Below, piece by piece: positions 10,654 to 19,356 of a stretch of DNA of 37,559 nucleotides. The stretch lies in NCBI GenBank assembly GCA_027946555.1, contig JAPEVC010000295.1:1-37559 (forward strand), written 5' to 3'. Origin of the DNA: Gnomoniopsis sp. IMI 355080. Its lineage: Eukaryota; Ascomycota; Sordariomycetes; Diaporthales; Gnomoniaceae. A model generated the notes under the pieces. That model had not been told where the DNA came from. It worked only from the letters and a program-made list of their open reading frames with translations, and did no database searches. Position 1 is the first letter of the stretch; each line of letters starts with the position of its first letter. Made by a program: the position numbers and the translations under genes.

Positions 10654-10892
10654 CTGTATTGTTTGTTTAAACGAATATATTATAATTAATATCTCCTTTT
10701 TTAGAGTTATACACAATCCTATCCTATCCTGTGAATCACAATCCTTTATCCCGACTAAAGTAGGGATAAAGGATTGTAGGTTAAAAGACTAAATTTGTAT
10801 TAGTTACTTACGGCTATAAAGGATTTTTTTTTGTGGCTAAGTCCCTTTAGGAACTATGCTTATAAAAAAAAGATATATTTTTTTTTTGATAA

Positions 10893-10976
10893 AGGGAAAT
10901 GCTGTAATTGGAAGCCAGGGTTCGTTTAGGCCGAATTGATCGAAAGGTCGTGCAAGTTCAAGTCTTGTTTTCCCTA
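10893..10976 (+). tRNA. trnL: tRNA-Leu(UAG)
   Basis: Type II tRNA with acceptor AGGGAAA/TTTCCCT, anticodon stem GTTCG/CGAAT with loop TTTAGGC (UAG), a variable arm, and T-stem GCAAG/CTTGT. It reads CUN leucine codons. Its 5' part (ATGCTGTAATTGG.AGCCAGG) closely resembles trnL(UAA). Confidence 0.9.
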
Positions 10977-10978
10977 AA

Positions 10979-11051
10979 TATCTTGTGGACTAATGGGTAA
11001 GTCTAGAATTTTTGATGTTCTACAATACGTGTTCGAATCACGTCAAGATAA
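10979..11051 (+). tRNA. trnQ: tRNA-Gln(UUG)
   Basis: The acceptor TATCTTG/CAAGATA, D-stem GAC/GTC, anticodon loop TTTTGAT (UUG) and T-stem ACGTG/CACGT. It begins three bases after trnL(UAG). Confidence 0.85.
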
Positions 11052-11056
11052 AGCAA

Positions 11057-11113
11057 AGTCTTGTCATAAATTTTTGGTGTTTACTGATGTGCGTTCGAAT
11101 CGCGCCAAGATAA
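11057..11113 (+). pseudogene. Truncated tRNA-Gln copy lacking the D-arm
   Basis: TCTTG (11059) pairs with CAAGA (11106). A TAAA/TTTA anticodon stem surrounds a loop that still contains TTG, and the T-arm GCG-TTCGAAT-CGC is intact. The D-arm is missing compared with trnQ, which ends about five bases upstream. It is most simply a decayed tandem duplicate. Confidence 0.55.
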
Positions 11114-11658
11114 AAAAGAATAAACCCTCAAAAAAAATTTTTTTTAATTAACTATGGGTACGGATCTCTGTTTAGGTATCGTAGATTAATTAAGAAAAAT
11201 TTACACAAACATTATACTTTAGCGTAATGAATTAAAAGTTTATTTCTTTTTTTAGGTTAGTGTATTACTACTCTAAGATAACCCCTAAAACAAAATAGCC
11301 CGACTATTTACTTAATATTTTATATTTTTTTGTATCATATAAAAATTGTCGTTTTGTATAAAAAAAGGAAGGTTTTTATTTTTTATTTAATTATTTTTGA
11401 GGGGATTGCTAAATCATATGGTAAATTTTTCGTTTTCTTATAACCCCCCCCCCCCGTAATCACGGGAAATATACGAAAAATATCTATAGTTCCCTTGGCT
11501 AAATTTCATTAGCCTATAAAAAACTAACAATACTTAGTAGGTTTTCTAGTAAAACTTTTTAAATTCCCTCCGGGATCTTCGATCCCTGGGTCGCGAAGCG
11601 AAGGTTTATAAGTTGAATATTGAAGTAAAGAAAGTCATATAAGCATCTTTACTCTTAA
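11114..11658. other. AT-rich spacer, no gene seen
   Basis: 545 bases with A8/T8 hairpins near 11130, a C-run at 11443-11455, and a family A GC element at 11564-11604. No ORF or tRNA could be supported. Confidence 0.6.
11564..11604 (+). repeat. GC-rich palindromic element, family A, copy 5
   Basis: CCCTCCGGGATCTTCGATCC, then CTGGGTCGCGAAGCGAAGG. This is one of the most regular copies. Confidence 0.7.
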
Positions 11659-11729
11659 TTCTCATTAGCTCAATGGTAGAGCAGTAGTTTCCTAAACTAT
11701 TTATTTTAGTTCAAATCTAAAATGGGAAG
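11659..11729 (+). tRNA. trnR: tRNA-Arg(CCU)
   Basis: The acceptor TTCTCAT/ATGGGAA (one G.T), D-stem GCTC/GAGC, anticodon stem GTAGT/ACTAT with a normal 7-nt loop TTCCTAA (CCU) and T-stem TTTAG/CTAAA. It is the best-folded member of the CCU group and would read AGG. Confidence 0.75.
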
Positions 11730-12081
11730 TATCGCTACGCGAGTGATAACCATTTAGCCTAATTAAATAAATTAAATTTTTAATAACCCCATATAAAAAT
11801 CACAGATTTTTAAAGGGCTAGGCCCAAGGACTTAGCAAATTTTTAAGACAAAATTTTCTTAAAAAATCATATAAACAAGTTTATATAATTTTTTCTAGTC
11901 CTGGGCCGAAAGGCCAGATGTAAAAAAAAAGATCTTTTTTTTTTTAGGGTGACTTATCATCAATATATACTATCTTTTTTTTGCTATAATACTTATAAAT
12001 ATGGCCTATCCATATTTATTAAGGTTAATGATAATTTTTATTTATTGGTTATTTATTAGAGGAAGACACCCGGCCCCCTAA
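11730..12081. other. Spacer with a family B GC inverted repeat
   Basis: No gene seen. AAAGGGCTAGGCCCAAGGAC (11812-11831) is the inverted partner of CTAGTCCTGGGCCGAAAGG (11896 on), about 65 AT-rich bases apart. A second hairpin of A9 and T10 around GATC follows at about 11922-11945. Confidence 0.6.
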
Positions 12082-12152
12082 TTCTCATTAGCTCAATGGT
12101 AGAGCCGGATACTTCTAATATCCTGATTTTAGTTCGACTCTGAAATGAGAAA
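12082..12152 (+). tRNA. trnR: tRNA-Arg(UCU)
   Basis: The acceptor TTCTCAT/ATGAGAA is fully paired. The D-stem is GCTC/GAGC, and the anticodon stem GGATA/TATCC carries loop CTTCTAA (UCU). T-stem TTTAG/CTGAA. It reads AGR, the main arginine codons used in this window. Confidence 0.9.
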
Positions 12153-13025
12153 GGATAAAATTAAATACAAATACTAAATTTGTCTTTCCTTGTCATAACT
12201 TTCAAACAAGGCCGGCCTACTGACAACTTGTCACATTCCCTTCGAAGAAGGACGACTTCCCTTAGAAAAGCCAAGAATCTTGCGAGTTTGCGAGTAAGTT
12301 CGTGCGACCCTAAGAAAAGGAGGTGGGTATTAATGCGTTATTTGTCCTATTTAGTAGATAGAGAGTATGTAAAGTACTAAGATACTGCTCTATGAGTAGT
12401 CTTTTTTCTTGTTAAGTGATTTATTTATTGTTTTTTTCTTGTTACTTTCCTAATTGACATATTTCAAAATTGTAAACGTATTTCAATATTGGAAAAGTAA
12501 GGTTTTTAAATTTATTAGTTATACATAATTACACAAAATGGATTATGGAAATTTTGTACTTTTGTATATAACTATGATTTCCGTTATATAACGGAATTGT
12601 TTTCAAATAAAACCTAATCAAACAAATTACCTTTCAATTATAACTAAATATAATTGAAAGAACTTTATATATACATTTTTAATAAAAAAGCGTTATTTTA
12701 AAGATTTAATGTATTAAAAATAATCCACTAACCATAGAACAGAAGCGTTATTTTTAATATAGTATGCATTTCGTTAATTAGTAAGTTACAATTTTGTAAT
12801 GTAACTGGCTTAATTTATAATAGATACTTTTCAATTTATAGATAGTAATTTTCATTTTACCTTTCGGCCCAGGACTAGGTCTTTTATGGGCCTAGGTCGA
12901 AGGGCAAAAATATTTTTATATTTGATGGTTGGGCCTAATATTTGCTACTTCTTTTGAAGATAGCATGTATCAAAATATCTGCGCAATGGAGAAGTTCTAG
13001 GATTACTTGAAAATAAAAAAAAAAG
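12153..13025. other. Long spacer before atp9, hairpin-rich
   Basis: A 66-codon frame at 12180-12380 (TTG start, Arg/Lys/Ser-rich) looks fortuitous; it overlaps a locally more GC-rich stretch. From 12400 the sequence is very AT-rich and full of inverted repeats: TTCCGTTATATAACGGAA (~12580), a 12-bp stem CTTTCAATTATA/TATAATTGAAAG (12631-12660) and GTTAC/GTAAC (~12784). GCGTTATTTTAA or a close variant occurs near 12690 and 12747. A family B GC element is at 12860-12905. This may hold the atp9 leader or a control region; no promoter motif could be assigned. Confidence 0.5.
12860..12905 (+). repeat. GC-rich palindromic element, family B
   Basis: CCTTTCGGCCCAGGACTAGG pairs across TCTTTTATGG with GCCTAGGTCGAAGGG. 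It matches the elements at 11812-11914 and 18323-18368. Confidence 0.7.
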
Positions 13026-13250
13026 ATGATACAAGTTGCCAAAATTATAGGTACAGGATTAGCTACAACAGGTTTAATTGGAGCTGGGGTAGGTATTGGA
13101 GTGGTTTTCGGTGCTTTAATATTAGGAGTTGCTAGAAACCCATCATTAAGAGGTCAATTATTTTCATATGCAATATTAGGATTCGCTTTTAGTGAAGCTA
13201 CAGGTTTATTTGCTTTAATGATGGCTTTCCTTTTATTATACGTTGCTTAA
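13026..13250 (+). CDS. atp9: ATP synthase subunit 9 (c-ring proteolipid)
   Basis: A 74-residue hydrophobic protein, the usual length. It has two membrane helices, the glycine-rich first one (about residues 12-33, GAGVGIGVVFGALI) and the second (about 47-72), joined by the conserved polar loop ARNPSLRGQ. The proton-binding acidic residue is the Glu in FSEATGLF. It forms the rotor c-ring of the F1Fo ATP synthase in the inner membrane. The gene has ATG and TAA and no intron. In some fungi this gene is nuclear; here an intact mitochondrial copy is present. Confidence 0.97.
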   Translation: MIQVAKIIGTGLATTGLIGAGVGIGVVFGALILGVARNPSLRGQLFSYAILGFAFSEATGLFALMMAFLLLYVA

Positions 13251-13353
13251 TATAGTTTTATTATGTCCTGGTACTTTTCCAGGGGCATCCTGCGACTGGA
13301 CTTGCAAGTCGCCGCTTAAGAAAGCTGTATCCAGCAAAAAAAAAAACCGAATA

Positions 13354-13581
13354 ATGAGAGTTAATGAAATAAGTTTAGAAAGCCTTATGAGAGAGATGAA
13401 AGCTGACTTATTGCCTCGTGCTCATACACGAGACAGTTGGAAGTTCTTCTTTAAGAAGATACCCACGATTCGTTCATGTAAATTAGACTTAAATAGGATC
13501 AACGCTTTATTAGCGACAGCGGGTATAAAGCTTAGGCTTAAATCTAATATAAAATTTAAGGAGGAAATCACCCATCGTTAG
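13354..13581 (+). CDS. Unknown small basic ORF downstream of atp9
   Basis: 75 codons from ATG; the same frame is open upstream to 13243, where it overlaps the end of atp9. The product is rich in Lys and Arg, with no membrane segment and no motif that I recognise. Its base composition is less AT-rich than the neighbouring genes, and the sequence up to about 13720 is also unusually GC-rich, so it may be imported or a remnant of something larger. There is no evidence that it is expressed. Confidence 0.25.
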   Translation: MRVNEISLESLMREMKADLLPRAHTRDSWKFFFKKIPTIRSCKLDLNRINALLATAGIKLRLKSNIKFKEEITHR

Positions 13582-13835
13582 TTGTGAAGCTTGCGCATTT
13601 CTGGTTGAACTAATAAAGCGTATCTATTCCAAGTAGTGTTTACATGGATTGGTCATCATGGCGTAACCGTAATAGTCTTAACCATGGGACATAACCAGGG
13701 GAAAGGTAAAGTAATTCCTAGTTGTTTTTTCCCATTGGTGTAACAAAAAAAAAGTGGGTTAGATCAACCAATCTGGGGGAGTGGTGTGTGGTGGATATCT
13801 TAACTTGGTTAAGATGGTACACCACTCCTTATCAA
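13582..13835. other. Moderately GC-rich spacer, unassigned
   Basis: Continues the composition of the small ORF. It contains GGTGTAACAAAAAAAAAGTG and an inverted repeat GAGTGGTGTGTGGTGGATAT...GTACACCACTC around 13778-13827. No gene recognised. Confidence 0.4.
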
Positions 13836-13906
13836 GGTGTATTAGTTTAATGGTAGAACCTAACGCTACGGTCGTTATAATACGAGTTCAAATCTTGTAT
13901 GCACCT
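13836..13906 (+). tRNA. trnR: tRNA-Arg(ACG)
   Basis: The acceptor GGTGTAT/ATGCACC (one G.T), D-stem GTTT/GAAC, anticodon stem TAACG/CGTTA with loop CTACGGT (ACG) and T-stem ACGAG/CTTGT. It would read CGN codons. Confidence 0.87.
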
Positions 13907-14416
13907 ATATTTGTTCGTATATTATTATATTTTTTTATGGTATGGAAACTTACTTTATATTTAAAAAGATAGACTTAATTCTTTAGATATACTGGGCTTA
14001 CATTCAACCCCCCCCCTTATTAGTTTAAAGGTAGAGGAGTAGTATCCTAACTTCTTTATTTTAGTTCTAATCTTAAATGAGGGGGGGGCTTTATATTGCA
14101 AATAATCTCTATATTATTTATAAACGATCTCCTATATATCTTAATTATTTTTAGTTTAAGACTTTTCAGACTGTTTTGTATAATTATCTTCTTTTTTTTC
14201 TTCTTGAGTAGGGCAGTATAATATCGATTGATATATTAACTAATTAATTATTTTAAGGTGGTTAGTTTTCAGGTAAAATAATCCCTAAATTAATAAAGAG
14301 CGTAACATAATGGCTATATTGTTAGGGTTGACTGGTTAGATTATTTCTCTGAAGATATACAAATGAGTATATACTATCATGTGTATATAAGCTAATATAA
14401 ATTAAAAATAATAAAA
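13907..14416. other. AT-rich spacer before nad1
   Basis: Apart from the decayed tRNA-Arg copy, nothing is recognised. It includes a pyrimidine-rich tract near 14190 and the probable nad1 leader. Confidence 0.5.
14017..14088 (+). pseudogene. Decayed tRNA-Arg(CCU)-like sequence
   Basis: The order TTATTAGTTTAAAGGTAGAG, ATCCTAA, TTTTAGTTCTAATCTTAAAT follows trnR(CCU), but the anticodon stem is not paired (GTAGT against CTTCT) and the T-arm has changed. It is bounded by C7 and G7 runs that could pair with each other. Confidence 0.5.
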
Positions 14417-17400
14417 ATGTTTATGATTCCAACAGTTGTATCACTCCTGGAGGTTGTTTTAGTGCTGGTTCCTGCTTTACTTGCGGTAGCTTATGTAACA
14501 GTAGCTGAAAGAAAAACTATGGCTAGTATGCAAAGAAGATTAGGTCCTAATGTTGTAGGTTACTATGGACTTCTTCAAGCATTTGCTGATGCCTTAAAAC
14601 TTCTTTTAAAAGAATATGTTGCGCCCACACAGGCTAATATGATTTTGTTCTTTTTAGGACCTGTAATTACATTAATTTTTGCACTTTTAGGTTATGCTGT
14701 TATACCTTATGGACCTGGTTTATCTATTAATGACATGAATTTAGGTATCTTTTATATGTTAGCTGTTTCATCTTTAGCTACATATGGAATACTATTAGCT
14801 GGATTTTTCCATCAAAAAAAGTCCTACCATAATTTTCATTATGGTTTATTACCCGAAAGAATTTCAAGAATAACTTTTGATAAGTCAACTTGAAGCGAAG
14901 GATGTTTTGTTTGTAAGCCTACTATTACGAATAGCTTTAGTTTGTACTATGGTTATTTATTGACACGCTTATTAATAATTAAACATCAACGTTCAACGAC
15001 TAAAAGAGTTTATAGAATAATAAACTTATTTGTAGTATTTGGGGGTTTTTTCCTTTTTATTTTGTTCTTAAGTATAATAATCTGGCATGATGTGGCCTGA
15101 TTTTATTTCAATTTTTATATACTACATATCCTTATAGTGGAGTATTTTGTTATTTTTTATAATTATATTAAACCTTTGTATATCTTAAATAGAGTTAATT
15201 TGACGGATATGCGATCAAGAAGATTATTAAGCACTGAATATAAGATAGGTTATATATATCGTATAGGCTACTACGCAGGTAACTATGCAGGTAAATCTTT
15301 ATCTATTAATCGGAGTAGCCTTTATTCTAACGGTATATTAAAATATTTTTATTCAACGAAAGTCAGAAGTAACTTTGCAGAGGATAATAATAGGGAGTAT
15401 AGTTACTTGCCAGATGAAATAAAATCTTTACATACATTGTATATAAAAGATATATATAGAGATAGAATAGCCCCTGTAATTCCTTTTGATACTAATTTAA
15501 TTTTAGATTCTTGTAGTAATTTCTCCGATGTTAAAGAAAGATCGGAGTTCTTAAAAAAATGAGGATCAAAAGGTGGAATATATATTATAGAATATAAACA
15601 TAATCCTCTTATTTACTATATAGGTAGAACAACTCTTTTTAAAAGAAGATTTAATAATCATATTAAAGCAGAAACGAACAGTAAATTTCATATTTTTTTT
15701 AAATTAGTTGGTTTAGAACATTTCAAATTTTCTATTTTAGAGGTTTGTTCACCTAATGAGCAGGGAATTAGAGAAAACTATTATCTACAAAAATTTTTAC
15801 CTATATTAAATTCTACTTTTTCTTCATCTTTTTCTGAATCTGCTATTTATACTAGTTTGACTGATAAATTAATGAGTTTAAAATCTGTAACCCTCCCACT
15901 AGAAAGGTATAGTAATAAACCCTTATCTGTGTTTGTATATAGTATTGACGATAATTTTATAAATAAAAATTTTGTTAAATATGACAGTATGGCTGAAGTA
16001 ATTAAAAAAGAGGATATTTCTTATAATACTCTTTTATTATTTAGAGATACTAATGTACCTTTTCGAAGTAAATTGTATTTAACTAGACCTATAATAGATT
16101 TTGAATCTACCTTTAATAAAATTCAAGATATATTAAAAGAAGTTAAGATATATGACAATACTGCTCAAAGAGTTTGAGCTTATGACGCTCAAACTTTAAA
16201 ATTAGTCAAAGGTAGTCCTTTCTTATCTAAAACATTAGCATCTAGTGAATTAGGTATCAGTCGTAATGTTATTAATTATTTTATAGATACTGCAAAACCT
16301 GAAGGGGTTAAGGGTACCTATTTATTTAGTAGACAGCTTGAGGATAAAGATATTCAGAATTTTTTAAATGTTTCAGAATTTATTTCATTAGGTAATAAAT
16401 TAAAAGTCTGAGCGTATGAAGCTGAAACGTTTAAATTAATAAATAATGAATCTTTTTCTAGTTTATCTGCAGCGGCTAAATATTTTAAAGTTGATTATAG
16501 AACAATAAGTAGACATTTGGATACTAAAATAGCTACAAATCAGAAGAATTTATCTGTTTATTTCTTTTCTAATGAAGTAGGTTTAGATTTAAAAGCTCAA
16601 CTTTTAAAAAATACATCTAAGCTTTCTTCTTATGCTCGAATAGAAATTTGAGTTTATAAAAGAGATGAAGATGGTAAAATGAATTTATTGGCTAATCAAC
16701 CTTTTAAAACTATGCGTGAAGCTGTTCGTATTTTACATATGCATAATACTGTTATTAAAAAATATATAGATACTAATAAAGAATATAAAGGACTATTACT
16801 ATACAGTTGCAATGTAAATCCACGTTTGCTTTAGTTTTACTAGCTTAGGAGTAAATTAAACTAATATTGACATATCTATATCTAGATTTTAAATATAAAA
16901 ATTGATAAAATCATTAGTTCCACATCATATCACCTAATTTTTAGCATATTTAAGCCCTTTATACTTTTATATAAGGCTGACCAGGATACCTGGTTAGCTA
17001 GACAACTTTCTTTGGATATACAAGTATATAAGGTTAAAATTAAGACATAGTCTGAGCTAATTCGTAAGAATTAGAAGTAATATTTAAATAATATTACGAT
17101 AACAATATCTGGAAGTGCTAATAGTAAATATGCATTCTTGGGGTCTCTAAGAAGTACAGCTCAGTTAATTAGTTATGAATTAGTATTAAGTTCTGCTATA
17201 TTAATAGTTGTCATGTTAACAGGTAGCTTAAATCTTACAGTAGTTACAGAAGGTCAAAGAGCTGTATGATTCATATTACCTTTATTACCTATTTTCCTTA
17301 TTTTCTTTATAGGATCTATTGCGGAAACTAATAGAGCTCCTTTTGATTTAGCTGAGGCTATTAACTAATAAGATTTGGTCTCATTAAAGATCACAAATTG

Positions 17401-19225
17401 CTGGAAAGTCCTATTATATTCTTATGTAGGAAAATCAGCAGGGAAGCTTATTTTTTTTTACAAGTAAGAACCTTCAGAGACTAGACGTGATCATTTAATA
17501 TTTGTTTATATTAAATAAGGTATAGTCCAAATTTGAGCGTAAGTTCAATAATTTAAATAATTAAATTTGTGTTTAAATATGAAATCTTTTAATACTTTAG
17601 ATGGAAGTTCCTTAGTTATTTCCAGGTTGCAAAAGGGTTCTCCTTATATCCTGTTTAAGAAAGGAGTTCCTTCGATGTTTAGCTACAGATATTATTCTAC
17701 TTCAAATTCAGAGTCCGAATTATGTGATTTACCGTCTCCTATTTTAACTATTAATTTAGAAAATAAAGTTAATATTAAATCTTATCCCCACACTACGTAG
17801 GGGATACCCTTTAGGGTATCTCTGATAGGGATACCCCGCAGGGGTATAGAAAATTATTAAAAGACAATGGAGGTATTTATTCTTTTATAAATTTAGAAAA
17901 TGGCAACCAATATATTGGAAGCGCTAAAGACTTTTATTTAAGACTTAGTGAACATTTAAATAATAAGAAGTCAAATGTAGCTTTACAAAAAGCATTTGCT
18001 AAATATGGTTTAGATAAGTTTAAATTTTGTGTATATGAATATTTCATATATGAAAGTCAAATTATTAGTTCTCTCCCTCCGGGGAAGTTCTAAATATTTA
18101 ACTGATTTAGAAACTAGCTATATTTGTAAATTCGATGTTAATACACTTTATAATTTTAAAGTTATTGCTACCAGCTCTTTAGGTTATAAATATACTGAAG
18201 AAGCTAGACTAAAGATGGTAGAGTATTATAAAGAAAAATTAAATCACCCGATGTTTGGTAAAACTCATACTAAAGAAGCTATATCCTTAATTAGTAAGCC
18301 AGGGGAGTTAAATCCTATGTTTGCCCTTCGGCCTAGGCGCAGGACGCCTAGTCCTGGGCCGAAAGGGTAAAAAACATAGTGAATCAACTAAGGCTATTAT
18401 GAGTGCTAAGAAAAATAAATATTCTTTAGGAGTAGGGATTTATGATTTAGAAGATAATTTGATATCTAAATTTAAGAATAATGTCCCCACGGGTTCCTAG
18501 GAACCCTGGGTCGCTGCGCGAAGAATTAGCTAAATATTTAAATATTTCTAAAGTTACCGTGGGTAAGTATTTAAACTCTAGTCTTGTTTATAATAAAACA
18601 TCTCGATTTAAACCGATACAAGATTAGTCAAATTTGATATATATTTTTGGAATCCGAATTAGTTAGTGGATTTATGACTGAACACGCTGCAGTTGTATTT
18701 GTTTTCTTTTTTCTTGCTGAGTACGGTAGTATAGTTTTAATGTGTATATTAACTAGTTTATTATTTTTAGGTGGTTATTTACCAATATACTCTATTTTTT
18801 ATTTCACAGCAGGTTTCTTTGATTTTATTTCTTCAATGTTTTTTTTTGTAAATTGACATTCTTTCCTAGTTAGCCATTTTGATAGTTTGTTACTAGCTGA
18901 TCAAATAGCTTATGATTTAATATCAAATCCTATATTATTTTTTACACAAACTTTCACTACTGGACCTGCACATAACTTTATAGAATCTATTTTAACTAAT
19001 CCTAATTTAGATGGATTATTATATGGTTTAACAATAGGAGTGAAAAGTTCTATTATGATTTTTGTTTTTATCTGAGCTAGAGCATCTTTCCCTAGAATAC
19101 GTTTTGATCAATTAATGGCGTTTTGTTGAACAGTATTATTGCCTATTTTATTTGCTTCAATTATATTTGTTCCTTGCGTTTTATTTAGTTTTGATTTATT
19201 TCCAGTAAGTATAAACTTAATTTAG
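14417..19225 (+). CDS. nad1: NADH dehydrogenase subunit 1, three exons
   Basis: Join 14417-14804, 17112-17359, 18650-19225; the sum is 1212 bases and 403 residues. It starts MFMIPTVVSLLEV and contains the family signatures VAERKTMASMQRRLGPN and GSIAETNRAPFDLAEAESELVSG. It is a membrane subunit of complex I near the quinone chamber. Junctions follow the group I rule (exon ends in T, intron ends in G) and restore G-W-S-A across junction 1 and A-E-S-E across junction 2. UGA codes for Trp in every exon. The protein is somewhat longer than average, with an extra hydrophobic stretch after HSFLVSHFDSLL in exon 3. Confidence 0.95.
14805..16834 (+). CDS. GIY-YIG homing endonuclease of nad1-i1
   Basis: Open in code 4 from exon 1 to TAG at 16832, about 676 residues from the intron start. 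The N-terminal ~250 residues include a hydrophobic stretch (about 15035-15090) and show no known motif. The GIY-YIG nuclease module starts near 15572 with GGIYIIEYKHNP...YYIGRTTLFKRRF, followed by ENYYLQKFLPILN. Downstream, four roughly 70-residue units begin VFVYSID, VWAYDAQ, VWAYEAE and IWVYKRD, each leading into a helix-turn-helix-like part, consistent with NUMOD-type DNA-binding repeats. It is unusually long for the family. It would cut an intronless nad1 allele. Confidence 0.85.
14805..17111 (+). mobile_element. Group I intron nad1-i1
   Basis: 2307 bases inserted between G-W codons of nad1. A 3' core segment near 17045-17055 (GACATAGTCTGAG) is a P7-type motif, and the last base is G. The intron ORF runs in frame from exon 1, which is common for mobile group I introns. 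Confidence 0.85.
17786..17850 (+). repeat. GC-rich palindromic element in nad1-i2
   Basis: Nested inverted repeats GGGGATACCC...GGGTATC and GGGATACCCC...GGGGTAT. It contains CTACGTAG. It breaks the endonuclease frame before its GIY motif. Confidence 0.7.
18323..18368 (+). repeat. GC-rich palindromic element, family B, in nad1-i2
   Basis: CCCTTCGGCCTAGGCGCAGG pairs with CCTAGTCCTGGGCCGAAAGG. It matches the spacer copies at 11812-11914 and 12860-12905 and is inserted in the NUMOD3 region of the endonuclease gene. Confidence 0.75.
18482..18522 (+). repeat. GC-rich palindromic element, family A, in nad1-i2
   Basis: CCCCACGGGTTCCTAGGAAC then CCTGGGTCGCTGCGCGAAG, the family A pattern seen in the tRNA spacers. 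It is inserted ahead of the last helix-turn-helix of the endonuclease gene. Confidence 0.7.
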
Positions 19226-19356
19226 ATTAATAGAATCTACTATAACGTCATAGAAATTTTTTTGATTTCTAGCGCGTGTCATGTAATTATACATAGACGA
19301 TCAAATTTTACTTTGCAGGTAATTTCGGAAATATCTTGACTAGTAACATAAAAAAG

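Larger units (their letters stand above)
17579..18627 (+). pseudogene. GIY-YIG endonuclease gene broken by four GC-rich elements
   Basis: Five blocks read as one GIY-YIG protein but lie in different frames: 17579-17785 (leader), ~17851-18070 (NGGIYSFINLENGNQYIGSA, the nuclease core), ~18093-18322 (HPMFGKTHTKEAISLI, a NUMOD3-type motif), ~18369-18481 (KHSESTKAIMSAKKNK) and 18523-18627 (ELAKYLNISKVTVGKYLNSS, helix-turn-helix, stop TAG). Between them are GC-rich elements at 17786-17850, 18073-18092, 18323-18368 and 18482-18522, each of which changes the frame or adds a stop. The coding blocks themselves look little decayed, so the insertions are probably recent. Confidence 0.85.
17360..18649 (+). 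mobile_element. Group I intron nad1-i2
   Basis: 1290 bases. Group IB-type core pieces are in order near the 5' end: AAATTGCTGGAAAGTCC, AATCAGCAGGGAAGC, CCTTCAGAGACTAGACGTG and AAGGTATAGTCCAA. It ends in G18649. The remaining 3' part is a broken endonuclease gene. Confidence 0.87.

Noticed and set aside
12180..12380. 66-codon Arg-rich frame between trnR(UCU) and atp9
   Set aside because: It has a TTG start and low-complexity basic composition in a locally GC-rich spacer; no family resemblance.
14891..16432. Apparent stop codons breaking the nad1-i1 ORF into several short frames
   Set aside because: All are UGA, which codes for Trp here; the frame is continuous in code 4. The same applies to rps3, cox1, nad4, cob and the other intron ORFs.
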